From: Oscillospiraceae bacterium
Lineage (GTDB): Bacteria > Bacillota > Clostridia > Oscillospirales > Oscillospiraceae
Direction of reading: 5' to 3'
Length of the DNA: 64,000 nucleotides
Assembly (NCBI GenBank): GCA_020025595.1
Contig: JAHHRV010000007.1
Location: forward strand, 58,320 to 122,319
The stretch's first letter is position 1. Every line of letters begins with the position of its first letter. A program made the position numbers and the translations under genes. This document shows positions 52,828 to 62,301 of this stretch, in pieces. The notes beneath the pieces were generated by a model. That model searched no databases and was not told the origin of the DNA. It saw nothing but the letters and a program-made list of their open reading frames with translations.

Positions 52828-53028
52828 ATGAGCAAAATCAAACTGAACCCCGATGCCGAGGTTGTGAAAGCAGTCAAGGCCGGTCTGAAAGAGAAGGATG
52901 GCTACTGTCCCTGCCGTCTGGAACGCACACCGGACACCAAATGTATGTGCAAAGAATTCCGCGATCAGATCAACGATCCCGATTTTGAGGGCTTCTGCCA
53001 CTGCTATCTTTATTATAAAGAGAAATAA
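52828..53028 (+). CDS. Ferredoxin-thioredoxin reductase catalytic-chain-like protein
   Basis: This 66-aa protein has six cysteines in three pairs: CPC (27-29), CMC (39-41) and CHC (57-59). This is the pattern of the FTR catalytic chain, where the Cys hold a [4Fe-4S] cluster and a redox disulphide. Middle and C-terminal pieces, GYCPCRLERTPDTKC and EGFCHCYLYYK, also fit. In plants and cyanobacteria FTR needs a variable chain; here none is seen. It may reduce a thioredoxin with ferredoxin electrons in an anaerobe. It starts 12 nt after dus and is probably in the same operon. Confidence 0.85.
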   Translation: MSKIKLNPDAEVVKAVKAGLKEKDGYCPCRLERTPDTKCMCKEFRDQINDPDFEGFCHCYLYYKEK

Positions 53029-53091
53029 TTCTTTTTCATTCTGCGCATAATTTCGCAGCTTTGGGGAAAATTATCCATCGGAGGGATGGAT

Positions 53092-53535
53092 ATGACCGAG
53101 AAGGAATATGACGCACTTGTCAAGGAGATTGCCCCAAAATCCCCGGTAGTCAAAGATTGTTTCAACGCCTTTTGGATCGGAGGCCTGATTTGCGCGCTGG
53201 GACAGCTCCTGCAGAACTGGTATCTTTCCATGGACGTCCAGAAAGTAAATGCCGCAGCCGGTGCGTCCATGACTCTGGTCGCGCTGTCGGCGCTGCTTAC
53301 AGGACTGAGCATCTATGATGATATCGCAAAGGTAGCCGGAGCCGGTACGCTGGTGCCCATCACAGGCTTTGCCAATGCAGTTTCTGCTCCTGCCGTTGAG
53401 TTCAAAACCGAAGGTTTTGTCCTTGGTGTTGCCGCAAAAATGTTCAACATTGCAGGCCCGGTGATTGTATATGGTGTCGGAGCAAGTGTCATTTATGGCT
53501 TTATCTACTGGATCGGAACTTTGCTGCGTGCGTAA
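53092..53535 (+). CDS. spoVAC: Stage V sporulation protein AC
   Basis: SpoVAC is a membrane protein of the dipicolinic acid channel. The 147-aa protein has a soluble N-terminus (about 1-20), then four or five helices, with NAFWIGGLICALGQLLQNWY near 24-43 and VPITGFANAVSAPAVEFKTE after the second membrane segment. The start at 53092 has GGAGG 7 nt upstream; the ATG at 53086 is too close. In most spore formers spoVAC lies just before spoVAD. Here spoVAD and spoVAE lie about 18.6 kb upstream. Confidence 0.93.
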   Translation: MTEKEYDALVKEIAPKSPVVKDCFNAFWIGGLICALGQLLQNWYLSMDVQKVNAAAGASMTLVALSALLTGLSIYDDIAKVAGAGTLVPITGFANAVSAPAVEFKTEGFVLGVAAKMFNIAGPVIVYGVGASVIYGFIYWIGTLLRA

Positions 53536-53538
53536 AAG

Positions 53539-53570
53539 GGAGGAAGAACATCGTTCTTCCTCCTTTTTTT
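53539..53570 (+). terminator. spoVAC terminator
   Basis: An 11-bp perfect stem (53539-53549 with 53553-53563, loop 3 nt) is followed by seven T. Confidence 0.93.
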
Positions 53571-53638
53571 ACAATATAGCGAGCCAAAATTAGTTTAATA
53601 TATCCAATAAGAGCCGTAATAGCAGAACTTTCTTCTCC

Positions 53639-53667
53639 TTGACAATTACCTGTATTCATCGTATGAT
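53639..53667 (+). promoter_or_regulatory. cysK promoter
   Basis: A perfect TTGACA (53639-53644), 17 nt, then TATGAT (53662-53667). The 70-nt region before it shows no clear CymR-type or other operator. Confidence 0.8.
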
Positions 53668-53697
53668 ACAGCTAAGTCTCTAAAGGAGGTAATACCT

Positions 53698-54630
53698 ATG
53701 TCTAAAATATATCATACCGCAGAAGGTCTCATCGGCAACACCCCGCTTGTCCGGCTGTGCAGATGGGAAAAATGCAACGATCTCAACGCCACAATTCTGG
53801 CAAAAGTGGAGCGTTTCAATCCCGGCGGTTCCGTGAAAGATCGTGTTGCTAAGGCCATGCTGGATGATGCAGAAGCAAGAGGCCTCCTGAAAGAAGGCTC
53901 AACCATTATTGAACCCACCTCCGGCAATACCGGCATTGGTCTGGCTCTTGTTGGTGCGATCAGGGGCTACAGAAGCATCATTGTCATGCCCGAAACGATG
54001 AGCATCGAGCGTCAGAAGCTGATGACAGCATATGGCGCTGAGCTGGTTCTGACACCGGGTTCTGCCGGAATGCGCGGAGCCGTGGAAAAGGCAAACGAGC
54101 TGTCCAAGGAGATTCCCAACAGCTTTGTCCCCGGACAGTTTGAAAATCCTGCAAATGCGCTGGCACATTACAAGACCACTGGACCGGAAATTTGGAATGA
54201 TACCGATGGCCATGTGGATATCTTTGTGGCAGGAATCGGAACCGGCGGAACCGTTACCGGCGTCGGCAGATTTCTGAAGGAGCATAACCCCGATGTTAAA
54301 ATTGTGGCTGTGGAGCCGGAACGCTCTCCCCTGCTGACTCAGGGTGTAGCTGGCCCCCACGGCATTCAGGGAATCGGCGCAAACTTTGTCCCGGATGTCC
54401 TGGATACCGGCATCTATGACGAAGTGATCTGTGTGTCCGACAACGATGCATATGCATCCGCAAGAAGCCTCGGCAAGACCGAAGGCCTGCTGGTTGGTAT
54501 CTCCTCCGGTGCTGCTGTATATGCCGCCACCGAGCTTGCCAAGCGGCCGGAAAATGCAGGAAAAACCATCGTCGCTCTGCTCCCCGACACCGGCGAGCGC
54601 TACCTTTCCACCGCAATGTTTGCAGAATAA
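53698..54630 (+). CDS. cysK: Cysteine synthase A
   Basis: CysK makes cysteine from O-acetylserine and sulphide with pyridoxal phosphate. The 310-aa protein has the PLP Lys in FNPGGSVKDRVAKAML, the substrate loop EPTSGNTGIGLAL, the phosphate-binding GIGTGGTVTGVGRFL and LVGISSGAAVYAATEL. It has AAAGGAGG before the ATG and stands alone, convergent with rpoC. Confidence 0.96.
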   Translation: MSKIYHTAEGLIGNTPLVRLCRWEKCNDLNATILAKVERFNPGGSVKDRVAKAMLDDAEARGLLKEGSTIIEPTSGNTGIGLALVGAIRGYRSIIVMPETMSIERQKLMTAYGAELVLTPGSAGMRGAVEKANELSKEIPNSFVPGQFENPANALAHYKTTGPEIWNDTDGHVDIFVAGIGTGGTVTGVGRFLKEHNPDVKIVAVEPERSPLLTQGVAGPHGIQGIGANFVPDVLDTGIYDEVICVSDNDAYASARSLGKTEGLLVGISSGAAVYAATELAKRPENAGKTIVALLPDTGERYLSTAMFAE

Positions 54631-54633
54631 GAA

Positions 54634-54663
54634 AATGCCCGGAGCATGATTGCTCCGGGCATT
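54634..54663 (-). terminator. rpoC terminator, distal of two
   Basis: A perfect 13-bp stem (54634-54646 with 54651-54663, loop 4 nt) is followed on the minus strand by TTTTC. On the plus strand no T-run follows, so it mainly ends minus-strand transcripts. Confidence 0.75.
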
Positions 54664-54669
54664 AAAAAC

Positions 54670-54700
54670 AGCCCACACTCCCGGAATGGAAGTGTGGGCT
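54670..54700 (-). terminator. rpoC terminator, proximal of two
   Basis: A stem of about 12 pairs with one bulged base (54670-54681 with 54688-54700) is followed on the minus strand by GTTTTTAATG. It is the first stop after rpoC and is backed up by a second. Confidence 0.8.
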
Positions 54701-54711
54701 ATTGTTATAAG

Positions 54712-57700
54712 TTAGGACTCAACGATATTCTCGGTCTGCTCTTCAGCGATTCGGGCCTCGGGAGTCACACCGGGCTTAAAGTCGCGGTATGCCATCAGGC
54801 CGGAACCTGCGGGAATCAGCTTACCAATAATAACATTCTCCTTCAGACCAACCAGATGGTCAACCTTGCCGCGGATAGCAGCGTCGGTCAGAACCTTAGT
54901 GGTCTCCTGGAAGGATGCAGCAGACAGGAAGGAATCGGTAGCCAGAGAAGCCTTGGTGATACCCAACAGCATTGCAGAGCAGGTAGGCAGAACCAGATCG
55001 GTCTCACCTGCGTCAATGCGAGCCTGAACAGCTGCCTCAGCATCTTCAAACTCGAAGGTATCCACAACAGTACCTGCAAGCAGATCACTGTCGCCGGACT
55101 CTTCCACACGAACCTTACGCATCATCTGACGGATAATAACTTCGATATGCTTATCGTTGATTTCAACGCCCTGCTGACGGTACACGGCCTGAACAGACTG
55201 AACCAGGTAATCCTGAACAGCTTCAGTACCGGAAATACGCAGAACATCCTGGGGATACAGTGCACCATCAGTGATGGGTTCGCCCTTGTGGACGATCTTA
55301 CCGTGGGTGACCTTCAGGCCAACGGAGTAAGGCACATTGTAAACCTTAACCTCGCCGTCATCAGCAGTAACTGTGATTGCACGCAGAGGTGTACGGTGTG
55401 TATTATCGATGTTGACAATACCGGTGATCTCAGAGATCTGAGCCATCTTCTTGGGACGACGAGCTTCGAACAGTTCTTCGACTCGAGGAAGACCCTGAGT
55501 GATATCGTCACCAGCAACGCCGCCGGAGTGGAAGGTACGCATGGTCAGCTGAGTACCAGGCTCACCGATGGACTGTGCAGCAATAATACCAACAGCTTCG
55601 CCCAGGTTAACTTCCTTGGAAGTAGCCAGGTTCATGCCGTAGCACTTTGCACAAACACCGCTTCTTGCACGGCAGCCCAGAATGGTACGAATATAAACCT
55701 TATCGATGCCATGAGCTTCGAACTTCTCAGCATCCTCGGGCATCATCAGCTCATCCTTGGAGTGCAGCAGCTCACCGGTAACGGGATCCACCACATCATG
55801 AACGGGATAACGGCCACGAATACGGTTGCCGAAGGAGTCGATCACATCGCCGTTCTGGACGATAGCACCGACCCAGATGCCCTTGGTGCTGCCGCAGTCA
55901 TGCTCACGGATAATAACATCCTGAGAAACATCGACCATTCGACGAGTCAGGTAACCGGAGTCAGCGGTACGCAGAGCGGTATCGGCCATGCCCTTTCGAG
56001 CGCCTCTGGAAGAAATGAAGTATTCCAGAACAGACAGACCTTCACGGAAGTTAGCCTTAACAGGGATTTCAATGGTACGGCCAGCGGTATCGGCCATCAG
56101 ACCACGCATACCAGCCAGCTGACGAATCTGAGCCATAGAACCACGAGCACCAGAGTCAGCCATCATGTAGATGGGGTTGAACTGGTCCAGGTTGCCCTGC
56201 AGGGCATCGGTAACATCAGCGGTGGTCTTTTCCCACTGCTGAACGGTCAGGCGGTAACGCTCGTCATTGGTGATGAAGCCCTGGCGGTAGAACTGGTCAA
56301 TTTCCAGAACCTTCTGCTCAGCTTCATGAACCAGCTCGTACTTCTTCTGAGGAACGACCATATCCGCAATGGAAACGGAAATAGCGCCCTTGGTGGAGTA
56401 CTTATAGCCCAGGGACTTGATACGGTCAAGCATCTCGGTAGCGATGGTGAAGCCATGCTTACGAATACACTTGTCGATGATCTTACCCAGCTGCTTCTTG
56501 CCAACCAGGAAACCGATTTCCAGATCGAATTCCTTTGCAGGATCGCTGCGGTCGACAAAGCCCAGATCCTGAGGAATGGGCTCGTTGTAAATCAGACGGC
56601 CGATAGTAGCATTGATGATACGATACTCCATCTTGCCGTTGATTTCCTTGCCATAGCGGACCAGGATAGGTGCGTGCAGAGCAACATCGCCGTTTGCATA
56701 AGCAGCGATTGCTTCGTCCACGCTGGAGTATGCCAGCTTGGGACGGAAGGTAGCCTCTTCCTTACCCTCTTCCTTAGCCTTTGCATTGGCTGCCAGGAAT
56801 TCGTCAGCGTCGACCAGCTCGCCCACGGGCAGGCCAGTGTCACCGGCGTTGGTAATATAGACTTCCTCGGCACCCTTCTCAACCTTGCCCAGACGGACAT
56901 AGGTCAGATAGTAGGCACCCAGAATCATATCCTGAGTAGGAATGGTAACAGGCTTACCATCCTGAGGACGCAGCAGGTTATTTGCAGACAGCATCAGGAT
57001 TCTTGCTTCAGCCTGAGCCTCTGCAGACAGAGGCACGTGGATAGCCATCTGGTCACCGTCAAAGTCAGCGTTAAATGCGGTACAGCACAGGGGGTGCAGC
57101 TTCAGTGCACGGCCCTCGACCAGTACGGGCTCAAACGCCTGAATACCCAGACGGTGCAGGGTAGGCGCACGGTTCAGCATAACAGGACGGTCCTTGATGA
57201 TATCGTCCAGAGCATCCCAAACCTCGGTCTTGCCCTTGTCGATCATCTTCTTAGCGGACTTGATGTTGTTTGCCAGGCCGTCAGCAACCAGCTTCTTCAT
57301 AACGAAGGGGCGGAACAGCTCGATAGCCATTTCCTTAGGCACGCCGCACTGATACAGCTTCAGTTCGGGGCCGACAACGATAACAGAACGACCAGAGTAG
57401 TCAACACGCTTACCCAGCAGGTTCTGACGGAAACGGCCCTGCTTGCCCTTCAGCATATCAGACAGGGACTTCAGTGCACGGTTGTTTGCACCGGTAACAG
57501 CACGACCGCGGCGGCCGTTGTCGATCAGAGCATCGACAGCTTCCTGCAGCATACGCTTTTCGTTGCGGATGATGATGTCAGGAGCATTCAGCTGAATCAG
57601 ACGCTTCAAACGGTTGTTACGGTTGATGACACGACGATACAGGTCATTCAGGTCGGAGGTGGCGAAACGGCCACCATCCAACTGAACCATAGGACGGATA

Positions 57701-58407
57701 TCGGGGGGAATTACGGGCAGTGCATCCATGATCATCCAGCTGGGCTTGTTGCCGGAAGCACGGAATGCTTCGACAACTTCCAGACGCTTGACGATGCGCA
57801 GCTTCTTCTGAGCAGATGCAGTCTCCAGTTCGTTGCGCAGCTGAACGGCCAGTTCGTCCAGATCCAGCTGCTCCAGCAGTTCCTTGACTGCCTCGGCGCC
57901 CATGCCGGCCTTGAAGTCATTTTCGTACTTCTCGCGCATTTCCCGGTACTCTTTTTCAGTCAGAACCTGATTCAGAGCCAGGGGCGTATCGCCGGGATCG
58001 GTAACAATATAGGATGCAAAGTACAGAACCTTCTCCAGAATCTTAGGAGAAATATCCAGGATCAGACCCATACGGGAGGGAATACCCTTGAAATACCAGA
58101 TATGGCTGCAGGGAGCTGCCAGTTCAATGTGACCCATGCGCTCACGGCGGACCTTGGCCTTAGTGACCTCGACGCCGCAGCGATCACAGATTTTACCCTT
58201 GTACTTGATCTTCTTATACTTGCCGCAGTGACACTCCCAGTCCTTGGTCGGTCCGAAGATCCGCTCACAGTACAGGCCGTCACGCTCGGGCTTCAGGGTG
58301 CGGTAGTTAATGGTCTCAGGCTTCTTAACTTCACCATAAGACCACTGCCGGATCATCTCCGGCGAAGCGATGCCAATCTTAATTGCATCAAAGGTGGCAT
58401 TAGCCAT
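54712..58407 (-). CDS. rpoC: RNA polymerase beta' subunit
   Basis: RpoC forms with RpoB the catalytic centre of RNA polymerase. The 1231-aa protein has the N-terminal zinc site (CHCGKY, CDRCGVEV), the catalytic Mg motif NADFDGDQMAIH at about 445-456, the bridge-helix and trigger-loop regions, and the second zinc site with CGSTKG and CRARSGVCAKCYG. The start at 58407 has AAGGAGG upstream. It follows rpoB by 12 nt. It does not lead into rpsL, rpsG or fusA as in many bacteria but ends at two terminators. Confidence 0.98.
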   Translation of the reverse strand: MANATFDAIKIGIASPEMIRQWSYGEVKKPETINYRTLKPERDGLYCERIFGPTKDWECHCGKYKKIKYKGKICDRCGVEVTKAKVRRERMGHIELAAPCSHIWYFKGIPSRMGLILDISPKILEKVLYFASYIVTDPGDTPLALNQVLTEKEYREMREKYENDFKAGMGAEAVKELLEQLDLDELAVQLRNELETASAQKKLRIVKRLEVVEAFRASGNKPSWMIMDALPVIPPDIRPMVQLDGGRFATSDLNDLYRRVINRNNRLKRLIQLNAPDIIIRNEKRMLQEAVDALIDNGRRGRAVTGANNRALKSLSDMLKGKQGRFRQNLLGKRVDYSGRSVIVVGPELKLYQCGVPKEMAIELFRPFVMKKLVADGLANNIKSAKKMIDKGKTEVWDALDDIIKDRPVMLNRAPTLHRLGIQAFEPVLVEGRALKLHPLCCTAFNADFDGDQMAIHVPLSAEAQAEARILMLSANNLLRPQDGKPVTIPTQDMILGAYYLTYVRLGKVEKGAEEVYITNAGDTGLPVGELVDADEFLAANAKAKEEGKEEATFRPKLAYSSVDEAIAAYANGDVALHAPILVRYGKEINGKMEYRIINATIGRLIYNEPIPQDLGFVDRSDPAKEFDLEIGFLVGKKQLGKIIDKCIRKHGFTIATEMLDRIKSLGYKYSTKGAISVSIADMVVPQKKYELVHEAEQKVLEIDQFYRQGFITNDERYRLTVQQWEKTTADVTDALQGNLDQFNPIYMMADSGARGSMAQIRQLAGMRGLMADTAGRTIEIPVKANFREGLSVLEYFISSRGARKGMADTALRTADSGYLTRRMVDVSQDVIIREHDCGSTKGIWVGAIVQNGDVIDSFGNRIRGRYPVHDVVDPVTGELLHSKDELMMPEDAEKFEAHGIDKVYIRTILGCRARSGVCAKCYGMNLATSKEVNLGEAVGIIAAQSIGEPGTQLTMRTFHSGGVAGDDITQGLPRVEELFEARRPKKMAQISEITGIVNIDNTHRTPLRAITVTADDGEVKVYNVPYSVGLKVTHGKIVHKGEPITDGALYPQDVLRISGTEAVQDYLVQSVQAVYRQQGVEINDKHIEVIIRQMMRKVRVEESGDSDLLAGTVVDTFEFEDAEAAVQARIDAGETDLVLPTCSAMLLGITKASLATDSFLSAASFQETTKVLTDAAIRGKVDHLVGLKENVIIGKLIPAGSGLMAYRDFKPGVTPEARIAEEQTENIVES

Positions 58408-58419
58408 TGTCACGCCTCC

Positions 58420-61400
58420 TTATTCTTCCGTGGTGTCAGCGTCAGCATCCGCCAGTCCGCCGAACACATCCATAATATCTTCAGGGCTATCTTCGTCAAT
58501 GCCAAAGCCGGAATCCAGGACCTCTTCAGTGTTGGTCACGATTTCCTCATGGCTTTCGCTGGTGACGATTACATCCTCATCCTCGTCCTCATCCTTCAGC
58601 TCGATCTCGTTGCCGTTTTCATCCAGCACACGAATATCCAGACACAGGGACTGCAGTTCCTTAACCAGAACCTTGAAGGATTCGGGAACGCCGGGAGCGG
58701 GAATGTTGTTGCCCTTAACAATTGCTTCGTAAGTCTTCACACGACCGGTAACATCGTCGGACTTGACGGTCAGGATCTCCTGCAGGGTGTAGGCAGCGCC
58801 GTAAGCCTCCAGGGCCCAAACTTCCATTTCGCCGAAACGCTGGCCGCCGAACTGAGCCTTACCACCCAGAGGCTGCTGGGTAACCAGGGAGTACGGACCG
58901 GTGGAACGGGCATGGATCTTATCATCAACCAGATGGTGAAGCTTCAGGTAGTAGGGGTAGCCAACGGTAACCAGGTTATCGAAAGGCTCGCCGGTACGGC
59001 CATCATACAGAACGGTCTTGCCATCCTCACGCAGGCCAGCCAGCTTCAGGGTTTCGCGGATATCCTTCTCGTTTGCGCCGTCGAAGACAGGAGTTGCGAC
59101 CTTCCAGCCCAGAGTCTTGGCAGCGTAGCCAAGGTGGACTTCCAAGACCTGTCCGATGTTCATACGGGAAGGAACGCCCAGGGGGTTCAGAACGATATCC
59201 AGAGGAGTACCGTCAGGCAGGAAGGGCATATCTTCCTCAGGCAGAACGCGGGAAACGACACCCTTGTTACCGTGACGACCTGCCATCTTATCGCCGACAG
59301 AAATCTTACGCTTCTGAGCGATGTAGACGCGGACGGACTTGTTAACGCCGGGAGCCAGCTCATCGCCGTTCTCCTTGGTGAAGATCTTGACATCCACAAC
59401 GATGCCGCTTTCACCATGAGGCACCTTCAGAGAGGTGTCACGGACTTCTCTTGCCTTCTCGCCGAAGATGGCGCGCAGCAGGCGCTCTTCAGGAGTCAGC
59501 TCGGTTTCACCCTTAGGAGTGACCTTACCAACCAGGTAGTCACCGGAGTGGACCTCGGCACCGATACGGATGATACCGTTCTCGTCCAGATCCTTCAGGG
59601 TATCTTCGCCGACATTGGGGATATCACGGGTGATTTCCTCAGGTCCGAGCTTGGTGTCACGGGACTCGGTCTCGTGCTCTTCAATATGAATAGAGGTGAA
59701 CACATCCTCACGAACCAGGCGTTCGTTCAGCAGGATGGCGTCCTCGTAGTTGTAGCCTTCCCAGGTAACGAATCCGATCAGGACGTTCTTACCCAGTGCA
59801 ACTTCGCCCTGAGAGGTGGAAGGACCATCGGCAATGATCTGCTCGGTGGTAACACGCTCGCCGGCTTCCACAATGGGACGCTGGTTGACACAGGTGCCTG
59901 CGTTGCTGCGGGCAAACTTGGTCAGCTTGTAGGTCTCCACGCGGCCATCGTCGTAACGGACGGTGATGCTGTCAGCGGAAACAGCAGAGATCACGCCGTC
60001 GCCCTGAGCCTTGACACAGACTTCGGAGTCAACAGCGGAGCGATGCTCCATACCGGTAGCAACGATAGGTGCTTCGGTGGTCAGCAGAGGAACTGCCTGA
60101 CGCTGCATGTTAGCACCCATCAGTGCACGGTTAGCGTCATCGTTCTGCAGGAAGGGAATGAACGCAGTTGCAACAGAGATCATCATTCTGGGAGACACAT
60201 CGATATAGTCGATCACATTGCGGTCAACCTCGATGATTTCGTTGCGGTGGCGGCAGGTGATACGGGCGTTAGCCAGGCAGCCGTTCTCATCCAGAGGCTC
60301 GTTTGCCTGAGCGACATAGTAATCATCTTCCACATCAGCGGTCATATATTCCACTTCGCGGGTGACAAAGCCAGTCTGCTTGTCCACTTTGCGGTAGGGT
60401 GCTTCAATAAAGCCGTAATCGTTGATCTTAGCAAAGGTAGCCAGATAGTTGATCAGGCCGATGTTAGGACCTTCAGGAGTCTCGATGGGGCACATACGAC
60501 CGTAGTGGGTGTAGTGAACATCTCGAACATCGAAGGATGCGCGCTCTCTGCTCAAGCCGCCAGGGCCCAGAGCGGACAGACGACGCTTGTGGGTCAGCTC
60601 AGCCAGAGGGTTGTTCTGGTCCATGAACTGAGACAGGGGGCTGGAACCAAAGAATTCCTTGATCACAGCGGTCACAGGACGGATGTTGATCAGGCTCTGA
60701 GGAGTAACAGCATCCAGATCCTGAACGGTCATACGCTCGCGGATGACGCGGTCCAGACGGCTGAAGCCGATACGGAACTGGTTCTGCAGCAGCTCACCAA
60801 CGCAGCGCAGACGACGGTTGCCCAGATGGTCGATATCATCAGGAGTACCAACGCCCATAGCCACGCAGTTCAGGTAGTTGATGGAAGCCAGGATGTCGTC
60901 CACAATGATGTGCTTGGGCATCAGGTCATCCATACGCTCAGCGATGGCATCCTTCCAGCCGTCAGCGGGAACAGTCTCCAGCATTTCCTTCAGGACAGAG
61001 AAGCGAACCTTCTCCTTAATGTCATATTCAGCAGGATCGAAGTCAACAAACTTGGACATATCGACCATGTCGTTGGAGAAAACCTTGACCAGCTGATCAC
61101 CGACCTGCAGCACTGCGCTGTTAACACCGCGGTCGCTGATTTCGTGAGCACGGTTGCGGTCAATGACTTCACCGGGCATAGCCAGGATCTCGCCAGTCAG
61201 AGGATCAACGATGGGCTCAGCCACAACCTGACCGGACAGACGGCTCCAGATATCCATCTTCTTGTTGAACTTGTAACGGCCGACCTTGCTTACATCGTAG
61301 CGGCGAGCATCGAACAGCAGGCCTTCCAGATGAGCAATAGCAGTTTCAACCGTGGGAGGCTCACCGGGACGCAGACGGCGATAGATTTCCAGCAGGGACT

Positions 61401-62103
61401 CTTCGCGGGTCTTGCAGGGATCCTTCTCGATGGTAGCCAGAATACGGGGGTCGTCGCCAAACAGCTCTCTGATCTCCTCGTCGGTGTTCACACCCAGAGC
61501 ACGGATCAGGCAGGTAATGGGCAGCTTACGGTTCTTATCAATACGAACCCAGAATACATCGGAAGTATCGGTTTCGTATTCCAGCCATGCACCACGGTAA
61601 GGGATGACGGTAGCAGTATAGGTGTGCTGATCCGCCTTGTCCACCTCATGTCCATAGTACATACCGGGAGAACGAACGATCTGGGAAACAATGACACGCT
61701 CAGCGCCATTGATCACAAAGGTACCGCCGTTGGTCATAATGGGGAAATCGCCCATGAAGATTTCCTGCTCTTTGATTTCGTCGGTTTCGGTGTTACGCAG
61801 GCGAACCCGAACCTTGATGGGCTTTGCATAAGTGGCGTCGCGCTCTCTGCACTCTTCAATGGTGTACTTGGGCTTCTCGTCCATGGAGTAATCCAGGAAA
61901 CTCAGCTCGAGCTTACCAGAGAAGTCAGTGATGGAGCCAACATCCTTGAAAACTTCCCGCAGGCCTTCATCCAGGAACCACTTATAGGAGTCCTTCTGGA
62001 TCTTCAGCATATTGGGCATTTCCAGGATCTCTTCGTACTTTGCGTAGCTCTTACGCACGGTCTTGCCAAACAACTGGTCCTTGACCATTGCCATATGGAT
62101 CAT
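58420..62103 (-). CDS. rpoB: RNA polymerase beta subunit
   Basis: RpoB of 1227 aa has the standard order of fork, flap and C-terminal anchor, ending with an acidic tail. The rifampicin region (about 488-515) reads SSPLSQFMDQNNPLAELTHK and RRLSALGPGG, so the Asp, His and Ser positions that commonly mutate to resistance are wild type. The C-terminal part has HARSTGPYSLVTQQPLGGKA and GGQRFGEMEVWALEAYGAA. An ATG at 62103 has AAAGG 5 nt upstream; other in-frame ATGs at 62094 and 62088 are possible. No rplJ or rplL gene precedes it. Confidence 0.98.
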   Translation of the reverse strand: MIHMAMVKDQLFGKTVRKSYAKYEEILEMPNMLKIQKDSYKWFLDEGLREVFKDVGSITDFSGKLELSFLDYSMDEKPKYTIEECRERDATYAKPIKVRVRLRNTETDEIKEQEIFMGDFPIMTNGGTFVINGAERVIVSQIVRSPGMYYGHEVDKADQHTYTATVIPYRGAWLEYETDTSDVFWVRIDKNRKLPITCLIRALGVNTDEEIRELFGDDPRILATIEKDPCKTREESLLEIYRRLRPGEPPTVETAIAHLEGLLFDARRYDVSKVGRYKFNKKMDIWSRLSGQVVAEPIVDPLTGEILAMPGEVIDRNRAHEISDRGVNSAVLQVGDQLVKVFSNDMVDMSKFVDFDPAEYDIKEKVRFSVLKEMLETVPADGWKDAIAERMDDLMPKHIIVDDILASINYLNCVAMGVGTPDDIDHLGNRRLRCVGELLQNQFRIGFSRLDRVIRERMTVQDLDAVTPQSLINIRPVTAVIKEFFGSSPLSQFMDQNNPLAELTHKRRLSALGPGGLSRERASFDVRDVHYTHYGRMCPIETPEGPNIGLINYLATFAKINDYGFIEAPYRKVDKQTGFVTREVEYMTADVEDDYYVAQANEPLDENGCLANARITCRHRNEIIEVDRNVIDYIDVSPRMMISVATAFIPFLQNDDANRALMGANMQRQAVPLLTTEAPIVATGMEHRSAVDSEVCVKAQGDGVISAVSADSITVRYDDGRVETYKLTKFARSNAGTCVNQRPIVEAGERVTTEQIIADGPSTSQGEVALGKNVLIGFVTWEGYNYEDAILLNERLVREDVFTSIHIEEHETESRDTKLGPEEITRDIPNVGEDTLKDLDENGIIRIGAEVHSGDYLVGKVTPKGETELTPEERLLRAIFGEKAREVRDTSLKVPHGESGIVVDVKIFTKENGDELAPGVNKSVRVYIAQKRKISVGDKMAGRHGNKGVVSRVLPEEDMPFLPDGTPLDIVLNPLGVPSRMNIGQVLEVHLGYAAKTLGWKVATPVFDGANEKDIRETLKLAGLREDGKTVLYDGRTGEPFDNLVTVGYPYYLKLHHLVDDKIHARSTGPYSLVTQQPLGGKAQFGGQRFGEMEVWALEAYGAAYTLQEILTVKSDDVTGRVKTYEAIVKGNNIPAPGVPESFKVLVKELQSLCLDIRVLDENGNEIELKDEDEDEDVIVTSESHEEIVTNTEEVLDSGFGIDEDSPEDIMDVFGGLADADADTTEE

Positions 62104-62190
62104 CACAGCCTTTCTTTCGGCTAATGCCGGAATAATGTGTTGTTAAACATGATACGCTTGGAACGGTTGCAAGTTTTTAAATACTCACAC

Positions 62191-62219
62191 TTGACAACCA
62201 TTCTTCCCTGTGCTAATAT
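62191..62219 (+). promoter_or_regulatory. Plus-strand promoter in the rpoB leader
   Basis: A perfect TTGACA (62191-62196), 17 nt, then TAATAT (62214-62219) predict a rightward transcript from about 62226. It would run across the rpoB promoter and toward the tRNA-Leu gene. No clear terminator or ORF follows before the tRNA, so it may be an antisense RNA or an upstream tRNA promoter. Confidence 0.6.
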
Positions 62220-62272
62220 GTCGATACATGATGGGATAGTGCTGAGGACATACTATCACAGTATGGAGTACT

Positions 62273-62301
62273 ATATTATCATGTCTTCTTTTATTTGTCA
62301 A
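62273..62301 (-). promoter_or_regulatory. rpoB promoter
   Basis: On the minus strand a perfect TTGACA (62296-62301), 17 nt, then TAATAT (62273-62278). The start near 62266 gives a 163-nt leader holding a hairpin (CATACT with AGTATG, 62249-62265). Directly behind the -35 box are two tandem copies of a 10-bp sequence (62302-62321), which may be an activator site. The 62107-62418 gap otherwise holds only this and the opposing and tRNA promoters. Confidence 0.7.

Noticed and set aside
53581..53638. A CymR-type operator before cysK
   Set aside because: The A/T-rich stretch has no adequate match to the known Bacillus CymR site.
54646..62124. A 2492-codon open frame on the plus strand across rpoC and rpoB
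   Set aside because: It is exactly antisense to two universally conserved genes, has no ribosome binding site and no domain, and follows from the strong codon bias and low use of certain codons in rpoBC.
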